DNA from: Planobispora rosea
Lineage (GTDB): Bacteria; Actinomycetota; Actinomycetes; Streptosporangiales; Streptosporangiaceae
NCBI RefSeq assembly: GCF_014648175.1
Contig: NZ_BMQP01000054.1
Span: 1 to 54,412, forward strand
DNA: 54,412 nt
Direction: 5' to 3'
Of this stretch, positions 7,337 through 15,352 are shown one piece after another. The notes below the pieces were generated by a model that saw only the letters and a list, made by a program, of their open reading frames with translations, had not been told where the DNA came from and ran no database searches. Both the position numbers and the translations under genes were made by a program. The first letter of the stretch is position 1, and each line of letters starts with the position of its first letter.

Positions 7337-7951
7337 ATGGACAACCTGTTCGCGACGGCCGGTACGGCCGCTGCCGTCTTCGCCGGGACCAACGTCGACG
7401 ACATCATCGTCCTGACCGTCCTGTTCCTGTCCTCCCGCACCAGGGGGAGGCCCCGTCCCTGGCAGATCGTCACCGGCCAGTACGCGGGAATCGCCGCCCT
7501 GGTCGCGCTCTCGGCCGTGGCGGCGCTCGGTCTCACCGTGGTCCCCGACGAGTGGGTCGGCCTGCTCGGCCTGCTCCCGCTCGGGCTCGGCCTGTGGAGC
7601 CTGGCCGGGGCCGTTCGCGCCGGTGGGACGGAGGACGGGGAGTCTCCCGTGGTCGCGACCGGGTTGCTCTCGGTGGCCGGGGTCACTGTCGCCAACGGTG
7701 CGGACAACATCTCGGTCTACACCCCGGTGTTCCGCACCATCGGTCTGACCTCCAGTCTGGTCACCGTGGCGGTCTTCACCGTCCTGACCGCGCTCTGGTG
7801 TGCCGCCGGGTCGTGGCTCGGCTCACATCCGAAGGTCACCGCGGCGGTCGGGAAGTTCGGGCACTGGCTGGTGCCCGGGGTCTTCATCGTGCTCGGAGCC
7901 GTCATCGTCCTCGAATCCGGCATTCTCGGCCGCCTCGCCGAACTCCTGTGA
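7337..7951 (+). CDS. CadD family cadmium/cation resistance transporter
   Basis: A 204-residue membrane protein with five to six spans. The N-terminal motif AVFAGTNVDDIIVLTVLF and the internal repeat-like GVTVANGADNISVYTPVF are hallmarks of the CadD family, linked to cadmium resistance and possibly export of other cations. Start ATG 7337 has no ribosome binding site but sits eight bases after TACTCT (7323-7328), so it is probably leaderless. It is divergent from the SMR gene; the 200-base interval between them shows no further gene. Confidence 0.87.
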   Translation: MDNLFATAGTAAAVFAGTNVDDIIVLTVLFLSSRTRGRPRPWQIVTGQYAGIAALVALSAVAALGLTVVPDEWVGLLGLLPLGLGLWSLAGAVRAGGTEDGESPVVATGLLSVAGVTVANGADNISVYTPVFRTIGLTSSLVTVAVFTVLTALWCAAGSWLGSHPKVTAAVGKFGHWLVPGVFIVLGAVIVLESGILGRLAELL

Positions 7952-8034
7952 GGCCGCTCTCGCCGCTCGCTCCGCGGGTCCCGCCGTTCCCTCCGGCAGT
8001 CCCGCCGCTCTCTCCGCGCACCGGACATCCTGTC

Positions 8035-8634
8035 TCACGTGCGGACGGCGCCGGGAGCGACCGGGGCGGAGACGGTGGCCCGGCGGGCCAGGGGGACGAA
8101 GGAGACGAGCAGGCAGACGGCGCTCAGCGGGATCAGGTCCTTGTCGATGAGCGGCAGGAGAGAATAGGCCAGGACCAGGACGGGAACCCATGCCCTGACG
8201 CGGCCGAGGAACGCGAGCTGGACGGCGAGGGCGAGCTGGCCGATGGAGAACAGGGCAGGGCCGACGCCGTAGACCACCGGTGAGACGCCCGGGATGGACT
8301 GGACCCGGTCGAACAGGGGACCCATGGCGGCGTGGTCGGCGGCCATGAAGCCGACCACGATGTCGATGGTGAACTGCGCGAGGAAGGCGGCGCCTCCCGC
8401 GAGGCCGGTCACGGCGCTCACCGTGGCGACGGTGTCCCGGCCCGCCATCCGGCGCAGCTGCCAGAAGATCGGAACGAACAGGATCAGTGCCGCGATGAAG
8501 GCCAGGTGGCCGGTCGTCCAGGCCAGGCCCGGTCCCCGGCTGCCGTCGAGGCCGTCGAGAATGCGGATCACCCCGTAGGCCAGGACGAGCAGGGGCGCTG
8601 CGACGAAGGGGGTGCGGAGGATGCGAGGATTCAC
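8035..8634 (-). CDS. Integral membrane protein, unknown function
   Basis: About 199 residues with six hydrophobic segments (for example FVAAPLLVLAYGVI, HLAFIAALILFVPIF, ALFSIGQLALAVQLAFLG). I do not recognise the family; there is no transporter or enzyme signature. GTG 8634 is preferred because GGGAG lies about ten bases upstream, and another in-frame GTG at 8658 would add eight residues. An 8-bp minisatellite lies just upstream, between this gene and the divergent sensor kinase. It may be a stress-related or sensor-linked membrane protein, but only its location suggests that. Confidence 0.75.
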   Translation of the reverse strand: MNPRILRTPFVAAPLLVLAYGVIRILDGLDGSRGPGLAWTTGHLAFIAALILFVPIFWQLRRMAGRDTVATVSAVTGLAGGAAFLAQFTIDIVVGFMAADHAAMGPLFDRVQSIPGVSPVVYGVGPALFSIGQLALAVQLAFLGRVRAWVPVLVLAYSLLPLIDKDLIPLSAVCLLVSFVPLARRATVSAPVAPGAVRT

Positions 8635-8693
8635 AGGAGGGCTCCCAGGAGGCGGCACGCGTCGGCGCGCGGATCAGTGAACCAGCAGGTCGG

Positions 8694-8768
8694 CGGGCCA
8701 ACGGCTCAGCGGGCCAGCGGGCCAGCGGGCCAGCGGGCCAGCGGGCTAGTGGGCCAGCGGACCAGTGG
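8694..8768. repeat. 8-bp minisatellite (CGGGCCAG)n
   Basis: Nine consecutive 8-base units plus a partial one; the central units (8710-8741) are perfect CGGGCCAG and the outer ones carry one or two changes. The array lies between the divergent starts of the membrane protein (8634) and the histidine kinase (8885). A unit of 8 bases is not a multiple of three, consistent with a non-coding position. Copy-number change could alter promoter spacing. Confidence 0.9.
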
Positions 8769-8884
8769 AATGCCTCGATTCTCGGAACCCCGCCCTCCAC
8801 GGCGCATCGCCGACGCGAGGGGTCCCGGATATCCCTCGTGCGAGGGAGACGGCAGACCGGAGCAGTCCGCGATACTCGGGTGCC

Positions 8885-10108
8885 ATGGGTCGTTTCCCCT
8901 TCATCGCACGGATCAGGGCGCTTCCTCCCCTCCTGCTGGACGTGGCGCTGGCCGTTGTGGTGCTCGTCGCGCAGTCGGTGCCGTTCCTGTACGAGACGCG
9001 CCGCCTCAGCGACGAACCGTGGACGGTGGCCCACTACCTTCCCGTCCTCGCCTCCGCGCTGCCGCTGGTCGCGCGCCGCCGCTACCCGTTCACGGTGCTG
9101 GTCCTGACCCTCCTGGCCGCGGGCGCCTACTCCCTCAACGACCCGGACAACCCCTCCCAGCCCATCTGGTACGGCATGCTCGTCGCCGTCTACACCGTGG
9201 CCGAGCGATCCTCCTGGAGGAGGGGGATCGCCGCCACCGCCATCGTCATCGGAGGTTCCCCGCTCGTCGTGGGATCGGTGCCCACGTTCGTCCGCGGGAT
9301 GGTGACCTGGATCGCCGCCTACGCGATCGGCCGGGCCGTGGCGGTGCACCGCGCCTCCGCAGCGGCTCTGCAGGAGCGGGCCGTCCGGCTGGAACGCGAG
9401 CGCGAGATCGAGGCCGAGCGCGCGGCCGAACGCGAACGCGCCAGGATCGCCCGGGACATGCATGACATCCTCGCCCACGCGGTGAGCATCATGGTGGTCC
9501 AGGCCGAGGCCGGTCCGCTGGCCGTACGGGCGAACCCGGAGCGCGCGGAGGCGGCCTTCGACGCGATCGGCTCCGCCGGGCGGGAGGCGATGGCGCAGTT
9601 GCGGCGCATGCTCGGCCTGCTCAAGGAGGCCGAGGGCTCACGGGATCCGCAGCCCACGCTCGACCGGATCCCCGAGCTGGTCGGTCAGGTCGGGCGGAGC
9701 GGTCCCCGGGTGGCGCTGACCGTCACCGGTACCCCGGCCGGCCTGCCCGCCGACGCCGAGGTGGCGGCCTACCGGATCGTCCAGGAGTCGCTCACCAATA
9801 TCGTCAAGCACGCCCGCGCCACCACCGCGGAGGTCCGCCTCGAATGGAAGGACGACGCACTGGTGATCGACATCACCGACGACGGCACCGGTCCCGCGCC
9901 CGCCGACCGGCCCCGCGAGCCCGCGCTCTCCGGCGGCGACGGGCTGATCGGCATCCGTGAGCGCGCCACGGCCTGCGGCGGCACCGCCTCGTTCGGCCCG
10001 GACCCGGGCGCGCACGGTTTCCGGGTGTCGGTACGGCTCCCGCTCTCCCCTCCCGCCGGGACGTCCGTACGGCTCCAGCCCGCGCAGCTCGCCGAGGTGA
10101 CGCGGTGA
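8885..10108 (+). CDS. Sensor histidine kinase, DesK/NarX type
   Basis: A 407-residue kinase. Four or five N-terminal membrane segments lie within residues 15-150, followed by a charged coiled-coil linker, the HisKA_3 dimerisation helix with phospho-acceptor His193 (ARDMHDILAHAVS) and a HATPase domain (NIVKHARA, DITDDGTG, GLIGIRERA). Start ATG 8885 lies eight bases after GATACT (8871-8876) with no clear ribosome site, so it may be leaderless. The stop overlaps the regulator start as GTGA, so kinase and regulator form one operon. The short extracellular loops suggest the signal is sensed in or at the membrane. Confidence 0.92.
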   Translation: MGRFPFIARIRALPPLLLDVALAVVVLVAQSVPFLYETRRLSDEPWTVAHYLPVLASALPLVARRRYPFTVLVLTLLAAGAYSLNDPDNPSQPIWYGMLVAVYTVAERSSWRRGIAATAIVIGGSPLVVGSVPTFVRGMVTWIAAYAIGRAVAVHRASAAALQERAVRLEREREIEAERAAERERARIARDMHDILAHAVSIMVVQAEAGPLAVRANPERAEAAFDAIGSAGREAMAQLRRMLGLLKEAEGSRDPQPTLDRIPELVGQVGRSGPRVALTVTGTPAGLPADAEVAAYRIVQESLTNIVKHARATTAEVRLEWKDDALVIDITDDGTGPAPADRPREPALSGGDGLIGIRERATACGGTASFGPDPGAHGFRVSVRLPLSPPAGTSVRLQPAQLAEVTR

Positions 10109-10764
10109 CGGTCAGTGTGGTGGTCGCCGACGACCAGGAACTGGTGCGCAGCGGTTTCGCGATGATCCTCGACGCCCAGCCGGACCTGACGGTCGTCGCC
10201 GAGGCCGGTGACGGAGCCGAGGCGGTGGAGGCCGTCCGCCTGCACCGGCCGGACGTGCTGCTCCTCGACATCCGGATGCCCCGCATGGACGGGATCGAGG
10301 CGGCCCGGGCAGTGTGCGCGGAGACCACGACCAAGGTCATCATGCTCACCACCTTCGACCAGGACGACTACGTCTACGACGCGCTCTACGCCGGGGCGAG
10401 CGGCTTCCTCCTCAAGGACGTCCGCCGGGACGACCTGGTCCACGCCGTCCGGGTCGTGGCGGCCGGGGATTCCCTGCTGGCCCCGGCGGTGACCCGGCGG
10501 CTGATCGACGACACGGTGCGCAGGCGGCCCGTGCCCGCCCCGGCGCCCGTGGGCCTGGACGCGCTCACCCAGCGCGAACGGGAGACGCTGGTCCTGCTGG
10601 GCCGGGGTCTGTCCAACGCGGAGATCGCCGCGGAGCTGGTGGTCAGCGAGCACACCGTCAAGACGCACGTGAGCAACGTGCTGATGAAGCTGGACCTGCG
10701 GGACCGGGTGCAGGCGGTGATCGCCGCCTACGAGTCCGGTCTCCTCCGACCGGGCACCCGCTGA
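10105..10764 (+). CDS. Response regulator, NarL/FixJ type
   Basis: A 219-residue regulator. The receiver domain (1-125) has the acidic pocket DD at 9-10, phospho-acceptor Asp55 (LLLDIRMPRMDG) and Lys near 105 (GFLLKDV). A LuxR-type helix-turn-helix ends the protein (LTQRERETLVLLGRGLSNAE, VSEHTVKTHVSNVL). It is the direct partner of the kinase with which it shares a four-base overlap. Phosphorylation is expected to allow DNA binding; targets are unknown, although the neighbouring membrane-protein genes are natural candidates. Confidence 0.93.
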   Translation: MTVSVVVADDQELVRSGFAMILDAQPDLTVVAEAGDGAEAVEAVRLHRPDVLLLDIRMPRMDGIEAARAVCAETTTKVIMLTTFDQDDYVYDALYAGASGFLLKDVRRDDLVHAVRVVAAGDSLLAPAVTRRLIDDTVRRRPVPAPAPVGLDALTQRERETLVLLGRGLSNAEIAAELVVSEHTVKTHVSNVLMKLDLRDRVQAVIAAYESGLLRPGTR

Positions 10765-10803
10765 GCGCCGCGGACCGGATCGTGCCCCGGCCCGGCAGGC
10801 TTC

Positions 10804-11598
10804 TCACTTGGGCGGCGGGGTCGCGGTGGGTGCCGTAGGGGTGCCGGGCGGCTGGGTCGTCCTGGGCGGTTGAGTGGTCCCCGGTGGCTGGGTCGTGCCG
10901 GGCGGCTGGGTGGTGCCGGGTGGCAGGGTCACGCCGGGTGGCAGGGTCACGCCGGGTGGCAGGGTCACGCCGGGTGGCAGGGTCACGCCGGGTGGCAGGG
11001 TCACGCCCGGCGACGGGGACGTCCCGGCCGCGCCGCAGGTACCGGCGGACCGGCGGAGCTGGACGATCTGGTCGACGGACTTGGTCCGGTACTCCTCTTC
11101 CTCCTCCGGGGGCAGGACGTACCGCCATCCGCCGTTCTCGAAGAGGAAGTCGTAGTCATAGGAGGTCGGGTCACCGGCCCGGGTGGCCGTCACCAGGGCG
11201 GAGTCACCGGTGACCGTGACGTTTGTGATCGTGAACCCCATGTCGGGGATGGGCTGCGGGCAGAGCTGGAACAGCCGTATGTACTCATCGCGGCTGATCG
11301 TCTCCTGGGCGGGCGTGCTCCAGGTGTCCCAGAACTCTCCGGAGGCGCCCGTCGCGTAGGCGTCGAACGCCGCCTGGGCGGCCAGCCGTACCGCCTCCTC
11401 CGACCGCTCCTCGTCCGGGCCGCCGGTGGCCGAGCCGCTCGGCGTGGGGACGTACTGCCCGGAGGGCGGGTTCAGTGCCGTCGCCACGGTCATGGCCGTC
11501 CCGATCAGCAGGCCGGCGACCATAAGGATGATCACAGCCAGCCCTCGACCCGTCTCACCCCTCGGTGGCTGGCCGTACTGTGGCGGCGGGTAGCCCAC
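10804..11598 (-). CDS. Membrane-anchored protein with C-terminal proline repeats
   Basis: 264 residues from GTG 11598, chosen because GGAG lies about ten bases upstream. A short Pro/Gln-rich cytoplasmic stretch precedes one membrane span (GLAVIILMVAGLLIGTAMTV); the outer part (about 60-190) resembles an NTF2/lumazine-like fold seen in many actinomycete lipoproteins (FWDTWSTPAQETISRDEYIR and GGWRYVLPPEE). The tail has five PGVTLP units followed by four PGTTQP-like units, a probable cell-wall-spanning stalk. Function unknown. It converges on the two-component operon, so it is not co-transcribed with it. Confidence 0.8.
   Translation of the reverse strand: MGYPPPQYGQPPRGETGRGLAVIILMVAGLLIGTAMTVATALNPPSGQYVPTPSGSATGGPDEERSEEAVRLAAQAAFDAYATGASGEFWDTWSTPAQETISRDEYIRLFQLCPQPIPDMGFTITNVTVTGDSALVTATRAGDPTSYDYDFLFENGGWRYVLPPEEEEEYRTKSVDQIVQLRRSAGTCGAAGTSPSPGVTLPPGVTLPPGVTLPPGVTLPPGVTLPPGTTQPPGTTQPPGTTQPPRTTQPPGTPTAPTATPPPK
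10845..11010 (-). repeat. 18-bp in-frame tandem repeats in proline tail
   Basis: Five near-identical 18-base units (10918-11007) encode PGVTLP and are followed by more diverged units encoding PGTTQP (about 10846-10917). The near-identity of the first block implies recent expansion, and an 18-base unit keeps the frame, so tail length can vary without disrupting the protein. Confidence 0.9.
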
Positions 11599-11705
11599 GT
11601 TCGGTCTCCGGGGCCGGTCGGAACAGATGGATGTTGATCGTAACGCTCCGGCCTCCGGGTCGGCCACGGGTCGCCGCCATCGGGGGACCCCGGCGCCGGA
11701 CGGCC

Positions 11706-12569
11706 TCAGAGCTGGGAGAGGAGCCAGGTGGGTCCCGTGACCTCGGCGCCGTGCTCGGCGACCCGCTCACGCAGGGCGCGGTCGGCGGTGACCACCAGGA
11801 CGTGCTCCCAGGCCCGGGCATCCTGTACGGCGCGCACGATGGCGTCGTCGCCGCTGCCCGGGGCGGGCAGGACGGTGACGCCGGGCACTCCGGCCACCTC
11901 CCGGGCGGCGCCCTCGACCACCATCAGGATCCGCGGGAACCAACGGGCCAGGGCGGGGAGATGACCGGGGACGGCGCGCAGCCCGCCGCCGGCGAGGGCA
12001 CTGACCTCGGCGATCAGTTTGGCCGTGGCTCCGGCGCGGTCCTTCCACCAGCCGTGCTCGGCACGGGCGCCGATGATGTTGGCGGCGTCCAGGACGATCA
12101 CCAGGGGGCGCAGCGCCCGGCTGACCACGGGCCAGGTCTCGGCGAATCCGGGATGGAGCCTCCTGGCCTCGATCTCGGGCAGTGGCAGCCAGCGCAGGTC
12201 GGCGCTCTCGCGGTTGGCGGGAGCCGCGTGCAGCAGCCCCTCCGCCTCGGCGATCACGGTCTCGAAGGACCAGCCGCCGTGGTCGTCCAGGTAGACGCCC
12301 TGCACGCGCAGGCCGTCCCCGTGCAGGGCGGCCTCCTCCCGGGCCTCGCGGAGCGCGCTGGTGATGGAGTCCTCGTGGCTGTCCCGGGCACCGCCGGGCA
12401 GTCCCCAGGTGCCGCCGTGGTGGCTCCAGAAGGAGCGTTTCTGCATGAGGACGTGCGGCACGCCCGCGGCGTCGTGGTGCACCGCGAGCAGACCGGAGGC
12501 ACCGTGCACCCCCCAGTGCCGGTGCCCTCGCTCGCAGTGGGCCCAACCGTCCCCATCACCGGCCGCCAT
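11706..12569 (-). CDS. Nudix hydrolase fused to PIN/NYN-like nuclease domain
   Basis: A 287-residue two-domain protein. Residues about 15-145 form a Nudix domain with the box GGARDSHEDSITSALREARE then EAAL, expected to cleave nucleoside diphosphates linked to another group. Residues about 153-287 resemble a NYN/PIN-type metal nuclease: LVIVLDAANIIGAR, then GSGDDAIVRAV and LVVTADRALRERV place acidic residues in the expected order. The start ATG 12569 has a weak upstream site. It is transcribed away from the terminator at 12659. Similar fusions are, as I recall, found in actinomycetes, but their substrate is not established. Confidence 0.82.
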   Translation of the reverse strand: MAAGDGDGWAHCERGHRHWGVHGASGLLAVHHDAAGVPHVLMQKRSFWSHHGGTWGLPGGARDSHEDSITSALREAREEAALHGDGLRVQGVYLDDHGGWSFETVIAEAEGLLHAAPANRESADLRWLPLPEIEARRLHPGFAETWPVVSRALRPLVIVLDAANIIGARAEHGWWKDRAGATAKLIAEVSALAGGGLRAVPGHLPALARWFPRILMVVEGAAREVAGVPGVTVLPAPGSGDDAIVRAVQDARAWEHVLVVTADRALRERVAEHGAEVTGPTWLLSQL

Positions 12570-12658
12570 AGGTCAATGATGCACCACGGAGGAGCGCGCC
12601 CCGGAAACGGTCGCTCGCCGTACCGCCGTACCGCCGTACCGCCGTCCACAAGGCCGAC

Positions 12659-12698
12659 GGGTCCCGCGGTCCGAGCGGGTGCTCGGACCGCGGGACCC
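12659..12698 (-). terminator. Strong 18-bp hairpin terminator
   Basis: A perfect 18-base stem (12659-12676 with 12681-12698) closed by GGGT. It lies directly downstream of the membrane protein gene that ends at 12722 and upstream of the Nudix gene on the same strand. There is no strong T-run, which is common for actinobacterial terminators. A short run of 9-base TACCGCCG-type repeats (about 12618-12650) lies next to it. Confidence 0.8.
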
Positions 12699-12721
12699 CG
12701 GAACCGGCGCGGGCCGGTGGG

Positions 12722-13132
12722 TCAGCTCCGGCGCAGGCCCATGTACTGGAACTCGGCGAGGGCGAAGACCAGCAGCGCCTGGGCGACGACGAAGGCGACG
12801 CCGAGCGGGTTGGGGTCGACCCAGCCGGTGAACAGCAGGCCGATGCTGTCGACGGCCCAGAGCACGTTGACGGCGATCAGCGCCTGGACGCCGCGCTTGG
12901 GCGGAGCCGGGCGGGTCGCGAGGTAGGCGATGAACGCGGTGAGCGGCAGCAGAGCGATCCCGGCCCAGCGCAGCAGCGGCACGGGGAGGTCGAGCAGGCC
13001 GGCGAGCGGGGTCGCGGCGGCGGTCAGGATGACCGCGAACCCTCCGCCGAGGACGGCGTCGATCTGGAGCGCGCGGGTCAGCAGGGGAGTGCGGCGGGCG
13101 CTGGCGGTGGTGGCGGCGGCGGTGGCGGTCAT
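12722..13132 (-). CDS. Small integral membrane protein
   Basis: 136 residues from ATG 13132, preceded by GGGAGAAACCG. Four membrane spans follow an Ala/Thr-rich start (ALQIDAVLGGGFAVILTAAA, LLRWAGIALLPLTAFIAYL, ALIAVNVLWAVDSIGLLF, GVAFVVAQALLVFALAEFQY). This resembles a group of actinobacterial membrane proteins without assigned function. Its leader contains three 8-base direct repeats that could be an operator, and a strong terminator follows, so it appears to be an independent unit downstream of the larger membrane gene. Confidence 0.82.
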   Translation of the reverse strand: MTATAAATTASARRTPLLTRALQIDAVLGGGFAVILTAAATPLAGLLDLPVPLLRWAGIALLPLTAFIAYLATRPAPPKRGVQALIAVNVLWAVDSIGLLFTGWVDPNPLGVAFVVAQALLVFALAEFQYMGLRRS

Positions 13133-13200
13133 CGGTTTCTCCCGTGTGAGTGTGTCTGAGAGTGCGTCGGCTTCCGACGTCCTCAGCACACCGCCTCACC

Positions 13201-13239
13201 CACTGCCAACTGCAGACATGGCACTGCCATTCACTGCCA
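13201..13239. promoter_or_regulatory. Three CACTGCCA direct repeats, possible operator
   Basis: CACTGCCA occurs at 13201-13208, 13222-13229 and 13232-13239, i.e. spaced 21 and 10 bases, about two and one helical turns, so all lie on one face of DNA. They sit 70-107 bases before the start of the small membrane protein gene (13132), and the last one overlaps the end of the preceding gene. Confidence 0.5.
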
Positions 13240-14583
13240 GTTCTCCGTACGGAGATCGTCGGCGACGAGTTTGGCCGCCGTGTTCTGCCAGTTGTAGAGC
13301 GTACGTTCGGGAACTTCGCGGAGGAACCAGTCGAACGCCTGCCGCTCCTCCGGGGTGAGCCCGTTGCGCGTCGCCCCGCGCCGGTAGGGCCGGAGTCCCC
13401 GGACGTACGGGAAGTAGAGGACGTTGTAGAACCGCCACTCCTCGCTGGTGCCGAACTCGCCGTCGCGGGGCTTGAGCCGCTGGATGCTCTCCAGCAGCAG
13501 GTTCCTCAACTCGGCCGCCCGCTCCAGGGGGCTGTCGCCGGTGACCCGTTTGTCGATCACCGGAAGGTTGGCGAGCGGGCTGCTGGAGAGCTTGCCCAGA
13601 TCGCCGTATCCGGCCAGGGCCCGCCGCGTCAGGCGGGTGAACTCGGCCTCGTCCATCGGGGGCGGGCCCGGCTCGCGGCGGGGCAGCGCCTCGGAGGAGT
13701 CGTGCAGCTCGGCCCGCTCGCGGCGGATCTCCGGGTCACCGGGGAAGGCGATCCGGTCCAGCGCCCGGTGCACCGGACCGGCCAGCGTCTGTACGGCGAC
13801 CGCCACCGCGACCACCCCGAACAGCAGCACGGCGAGGGCGGGGGTGGGGCCGCCGAGCACGATGGCCAGAGCCACCTGCCCGCCCGACGCCAGCATCACG
13901 ACCACCGCCCCCAGCAGGGAGCGCAGCATGTCGCGCCAGAGCGCCTCACCGGCCTGGAACGCGCTGGACATCGCGATGGCCACGCCCAGCAGGGCCATGT
14001 CCACGTCCACCGCCAGTACGGCGAGCAGGTTGGCCGGGCCGAGCAGGGGGAACAGCAGCAGCGCCGCGCCCAGCCCGAAGAACAGCGTGGCGACCGCCGC
14101 GAGCCAGCCGACCCGTGGCGGCCTGGCCCGCACCAGCAGGACCAGCACCCCGGCCAGCGGCCCCAGCAGCAGCACCCCCGTCACCGCCCGTACCGCGAGG
14201 CTCACCTCGGTCCCCCAGCCGGAGACCGCCAGCCATCCGAGCCCCGCGAGGGTGATCGGGACGAGCACCCTCGACCAGATCCGGTCCAGCCGCTCGCTGC
14301 CGGGGACCAGTGTCAGCATCGCGCCCGTCCACAGCAGCGCGGGCAGATAGACGAGAACGGTCTCCGCCGCGGCCAGCGCCTCGGCTCCGGTGTTCTGCAG
14401 GGTGGCGCTCCCTGCGACGGCGTCTCCCGTGGCGGCGCGCACCTGGCCGGTCGCCAGCGCGAGGCCGTACGCCAGCAACCCCAGCCCGGCCCGTCGCGGC
14501 CCGCGCTCCCGAGGGTCCCTCACGATCACGTACAGCCCGAGCCACCAGGTGAGCCCGGCCACCGTGGCGACGGCGAAAAGCAT
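13231..14583 (-). CDS. Polytopic membrane protein with soluble C-terminal domain
   Basis: 450 residues from ATG 14583, preceded by GGGGAAAGGGG. About ten hydrophobic segments fill residues 1-300 (for example LFAVATVAGLTWWLGLYVIV, WLAAVATLFFGLGAALLLFP, LGGPTPALAVLLFGVVAVAV). The last 150 residues are soluble (MDEAEFTRLTRRALAGYGDL; EERQAFDWFLREVPERTLY). The layout recalls the membrane half of sensor proteins lacking a kinase domain. I do not recognise the family. It is divergent from the NTF2-like gene at 14763, with an operator-like repeat between them. Confidence 0.8.
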   Translation of the reverse strand: MLFAVATVAGLTWWLGLYVIVRDPRERGPRRAGLGLLAYGLALATGQVRAATGDAVAGSATLQNTGAEALAAAETVLVYLPALLWTGAMLTLVPGSERLDRIWSRVLVPITLAGLGWLAVSGWGTEVSLAVRAVTGVLLLGPLAGVLVLLVRARPPRVGWLAAVATLFFGLGAALLLFPLLGPANLLAVLAVDVDMALLGVAIAMSSAFQAGEALWRDMLRSLLGAVVVMLASGGQVALAIVLGGPTPALAVLLFGVVAVAVAVQTLAGPVHRALDRIAFPGDPEIRRERAELHDSSEALPRREPGPPPMDEAEFTRLTRRALAGYGDLGKLSSSPLANLPVIDKRVTGDSPLERAAELRNLLLESIQRLKPRDGEFGTSEEWRFYNVLYFPYVRGLRPYRRGATRNGLTPEERQAFDWFLREVPERTLYNWQNTAAKLVADDLRTENWQ

Positions 14584-14716
14584 CGAAAACCCCTTTCCCC
14601 GCCGCGAGCGTACCGAGCACCGGAGGATTCCGTCCCTCGTGACCGGCGTGGCGGAGCGGGGACCCGGTCCGGCGGCACCTTCCGGAGAAACGGGTACCAC
14701 TTCCTCCATTCTTCAC

Positions 14717-14740
14717 GTACGATGTACGGTACGTTGTACG
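14717..14740. promoter_or_regulatory. Tandem 12-bp GTACGNTGTACG operator-like repeat
   Basis: GTACGATGTACG (14717-14728) is followed without gap by GTACGTTGTACG (14729-14740), one base different. Each half contains two GTACG-type elements, so the block has both direct and inverted symmetry. It lies in the 179-base interval between divergent genes starting at 14583 (minus) and 14763 (plus), where a shared regulator could bind. Confidence 0.6.
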
Positions 14741-14762
14741 GAAACTGACGAAGGGAACCGCG

Positions 14763-15215
14763 ATGCGACAGGAAGACGAGCGGAACGAACTGTTCACGCC
14801 GGGCGCCGAGGACCTCGCCGCCATCGACGCCTGGTTCGCCGAATACGACGCGCTGGCCGCACGGGGAGCCGTTCAGGAGATCGCCGACCTGGCGGTCTTC
14901 CCGCTCAACCTCGCCACCGACACGCCCGGCGGATTCGGCGCCGTCACCCAGTGGGACCGCGAGGAGTTCGTGCGGGTGATGAGCGATGTCATGGGCGGCG
15001 GCACGGCGGACATGGAGATGAAGTCCGTACGGACTCCGCGCTTCCTCACGCCCAACCTCGTGCTCGTCGAGACGGAGGCCACGGTCACCGCGGAGGGGCA
15101 GCGGCAGTCGATGCGCTACGCCGACCTGCTCGTGCGCACCGCGGACGGGTGGGCGTTCCAGACCATGGTCCAGGGAGGCTGGGGTCACGGCTGGCCGCCC
15201 GCGACCCGCGGATGA
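14763..15215 (+). CDS. NTF2-like (SnoaL-type) protein
   Basis: 150 residues from ATG 14763, preceded by GAAGGGAACC. The cone-shaped NTF2 fold is suggested by the opening helix (EDLAAIDAWFAEYDALAARG), a turn with QWDREEFVRVMSDVMGG, and closing strands (RYADLLVRTADGWAFQTMVQ). Such proteins are binding or enzymatic scaffolds with varied substrates; no catalytic His-Asp pair is obvious. It stands alone between an operator-like repeat and a strong terminator, so it is probably a single-gene unit regulated at 14717-14740. Confidence 0.8.
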   Translation: MRQEDERNELFTPGAEDLAAIDAWFAEYDALAARGAVQEIADLAVFPLNLATDTPGGFGAVTQWDREEFVRVMSDVMGGGTADMEMKSVRTPRFLTPNLVLVETEATVTAEGQRQSMRYADLLVRTADGWAFQTMVQGGWGHGWPPATRG

Positions 15216-15246
15216 CGCGGTCTGACATGACCGGCCCGGCCTGAAG

Positions 15247-15282
15247 CGGCCGAACCGATCCAACCGGCCGAACCGATCCAAC
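15247..15282. repeat. Two perfect 18-bp tandem repeats
   Basis: The 18-base unit beginning CGGCCGAACC is present twice without gap (15247-15264 and 15265-15282), immediately before the hairpin terminator. It is non-coding. The same unit length (18 bases) is used by two other arrays in this window. Confidence 0.85.
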
Positions 15283-15323
15283 GCGGACGGCCCGTGCTTC
15301 CGGAAGAAGCACGGGCCGTCCGC
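15283..15323. terminator. Bidirectional 18-bp hairpin terminator
   Basis: An 18-base stem (15283-15300 with 15306-15323) and a CGGAA loop lie between the convergent NTF2-like (ends 15215) and DoxX (ends 15353) genes. It should stop transcription from both sides. Confidence 0.8.
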
Positions 15324-15352
15324 CCGGAGCACCCGCCGCAGCGGGGAAGAGA

